Below, in pieces: positions 63,255 to 64,000 of a stretch of 64,000 nt of DNA. The stretch spans positions 136,862,052 to 136,926,051 of the forward strand of contig NC_088201.1 in NCBI RefSeq assembly GCF_037126465.1, given 5' to 3'. How positions within the stretch are numbered: the stretch's first letter is position 1; each line of letters begins with the position of its first letter. Source of the stretch: Ornithodoros turicata (lineage: Eukaryota > Arthropoda > Arachnida > Ixodida > Argasidae). The notes below the pieces were generated by a model that saw only the letters and a program-made list of their open reading frames with translations, had not been told where the DNA came from and made no database searches. A program made the translations under genes and the position numbers.

Positions 63255-64000
63255 GCAGATTTAGGGACATATACAAAAATGTTGAATGAGAAACACGACC
63301 ATAAAGAGCACCTGAGCATGAAAAAACTGAGCTTTACAGATCGCGAGAGGTACCTATTTCAATCCCATTCAACCCACGTGCCACCCAAAATGGCGCTGCC
63401 CATGTTGGACTAGGGGACAGATAGGTCGATTGATAGTGCCCCATATTTCAAGACGTCATTGGTCCGAAAGCTGAAAAAGTGGGTGAAGCTTCATGCATGG
63501 GCATCACCCATTATTGGCCACACTCCCTTTTAATATACTGCTCTGATGTTGGGATAAGCCTGTACTAATCTGCCTCCGCCCGCGCCTAATCGAGGACACC
63601 ACAGTTCCACATTATAATGACGGTTGCGTCTGCTGTGAGGAAAGAATCCGTCGCTGTGCGCATGCGCTCTGGCTGTTGTCTTACCATGGCTAGAAAGCAA
63701 AATAGACAAGCCACGTTGCTCGCTGTGTTGTGCGGTTGTTGTACGTTCTTTCGTGGTACCGGCTTTTCGTGTGTTTCCTCATCCGTGTGTGCGTCTTTTC
63801 TATGCTCCTTATATTGAAGGACTATGATTCTTACAAGTCTACCCTTTCACGCGTCTTTTTGTATAGTTCATGGGTGGTGCATCGGCGCCAGATCTACGAA
63901 GTCATGTACTACATACCATGACCAGTACTTAGGGACACTTCCTCTGATGCAGGTTCTGCCTAATAGCAGAAGAACATGTAAAAAAGTCAAGTTGAAAGAA
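63255..64000. other. No gene recognised
   Basis: Short frames on the plus strand (63177-63413, 63617-63921) lack domains. The last 60 bases, with TGATGCAGGTTCTGCCTAATAGCAG, look like an end of another repeat, but no copy is in the window. Confidence 0.35.

Overview
This window reads as nuclear DNA of an animal, most likely a hard tick. It shows spliced exons with GTAAGT-type donors, a tRNA-derived SINE resembling the tick Ruka family (two copies), and exons of a secreted reprolysin-type metalloprotease of the tick salivary kind. No bacterial operons, rRNA or CRISPR arrays are visible. Most of the 64 kb is transposable elements, many nested in one another. Only two stretches look like host coding sequence. 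The tick assignment rests on my recognition of protein and repeat families, not on a search.

Layout. 0-9.7 kb: simple repeats, an 87-bp satellite split by a TA-flanked DNA transposon that itself holds a SINE (2.1-4.9 kb), a Harbinger-like element (5.6-6.4 kb) and two fold-back elements (8.4-9.7 kb). 9.7-14.95 kb: an ISL2EU-type transposon with convergent genes, a THAP/DDE transposase (deleted in the middle) and a SWIM zinc finger plus YqaJ nuclease whose splice sites and phases join. 15.0-15.6 kb: last two exons of an unrecognised host-like gene. 17.4-43.4 kb: remains of a Maverick/Polinton element bounded by inverted arrays rich in CCAAT, GC-box and TTAGCATAAA words. It carries ATPase, integrase with chromodomain, penton, major capsid, adenain-like protease and polymerase B fragments, all degraded.

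The Maverick region is nested. A LINE of the I group entered at 26984-33307 with a 13-bp target duplication. A Kolobok-type transposon (TTAA duplication, THAP exon) then entered the LINE ORF1 at 28084-31962. A Penelope-like fragment with inverted terminal repeats entered near the integrase at 33540-34177. A CR1/Jockey-type LINE on the minus strand occupies 19.1-21.4 kb.

43.4-64 kb: four in-phase or phase-compatible exons of a minus-strand metalloprotease gene (59.46, 56.9, 49.5 and 46.2 kb). Its introns hold a hAT element with a second hAT inside it, a long palindrome, and pairs of inverted elements whose ends are built from dense short self-complementary words. A Gypsy integrase remnant and another I-group LINE close the window. 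The recurring word-array ends, with at least four unrelated motifs, are the least explained structures here.
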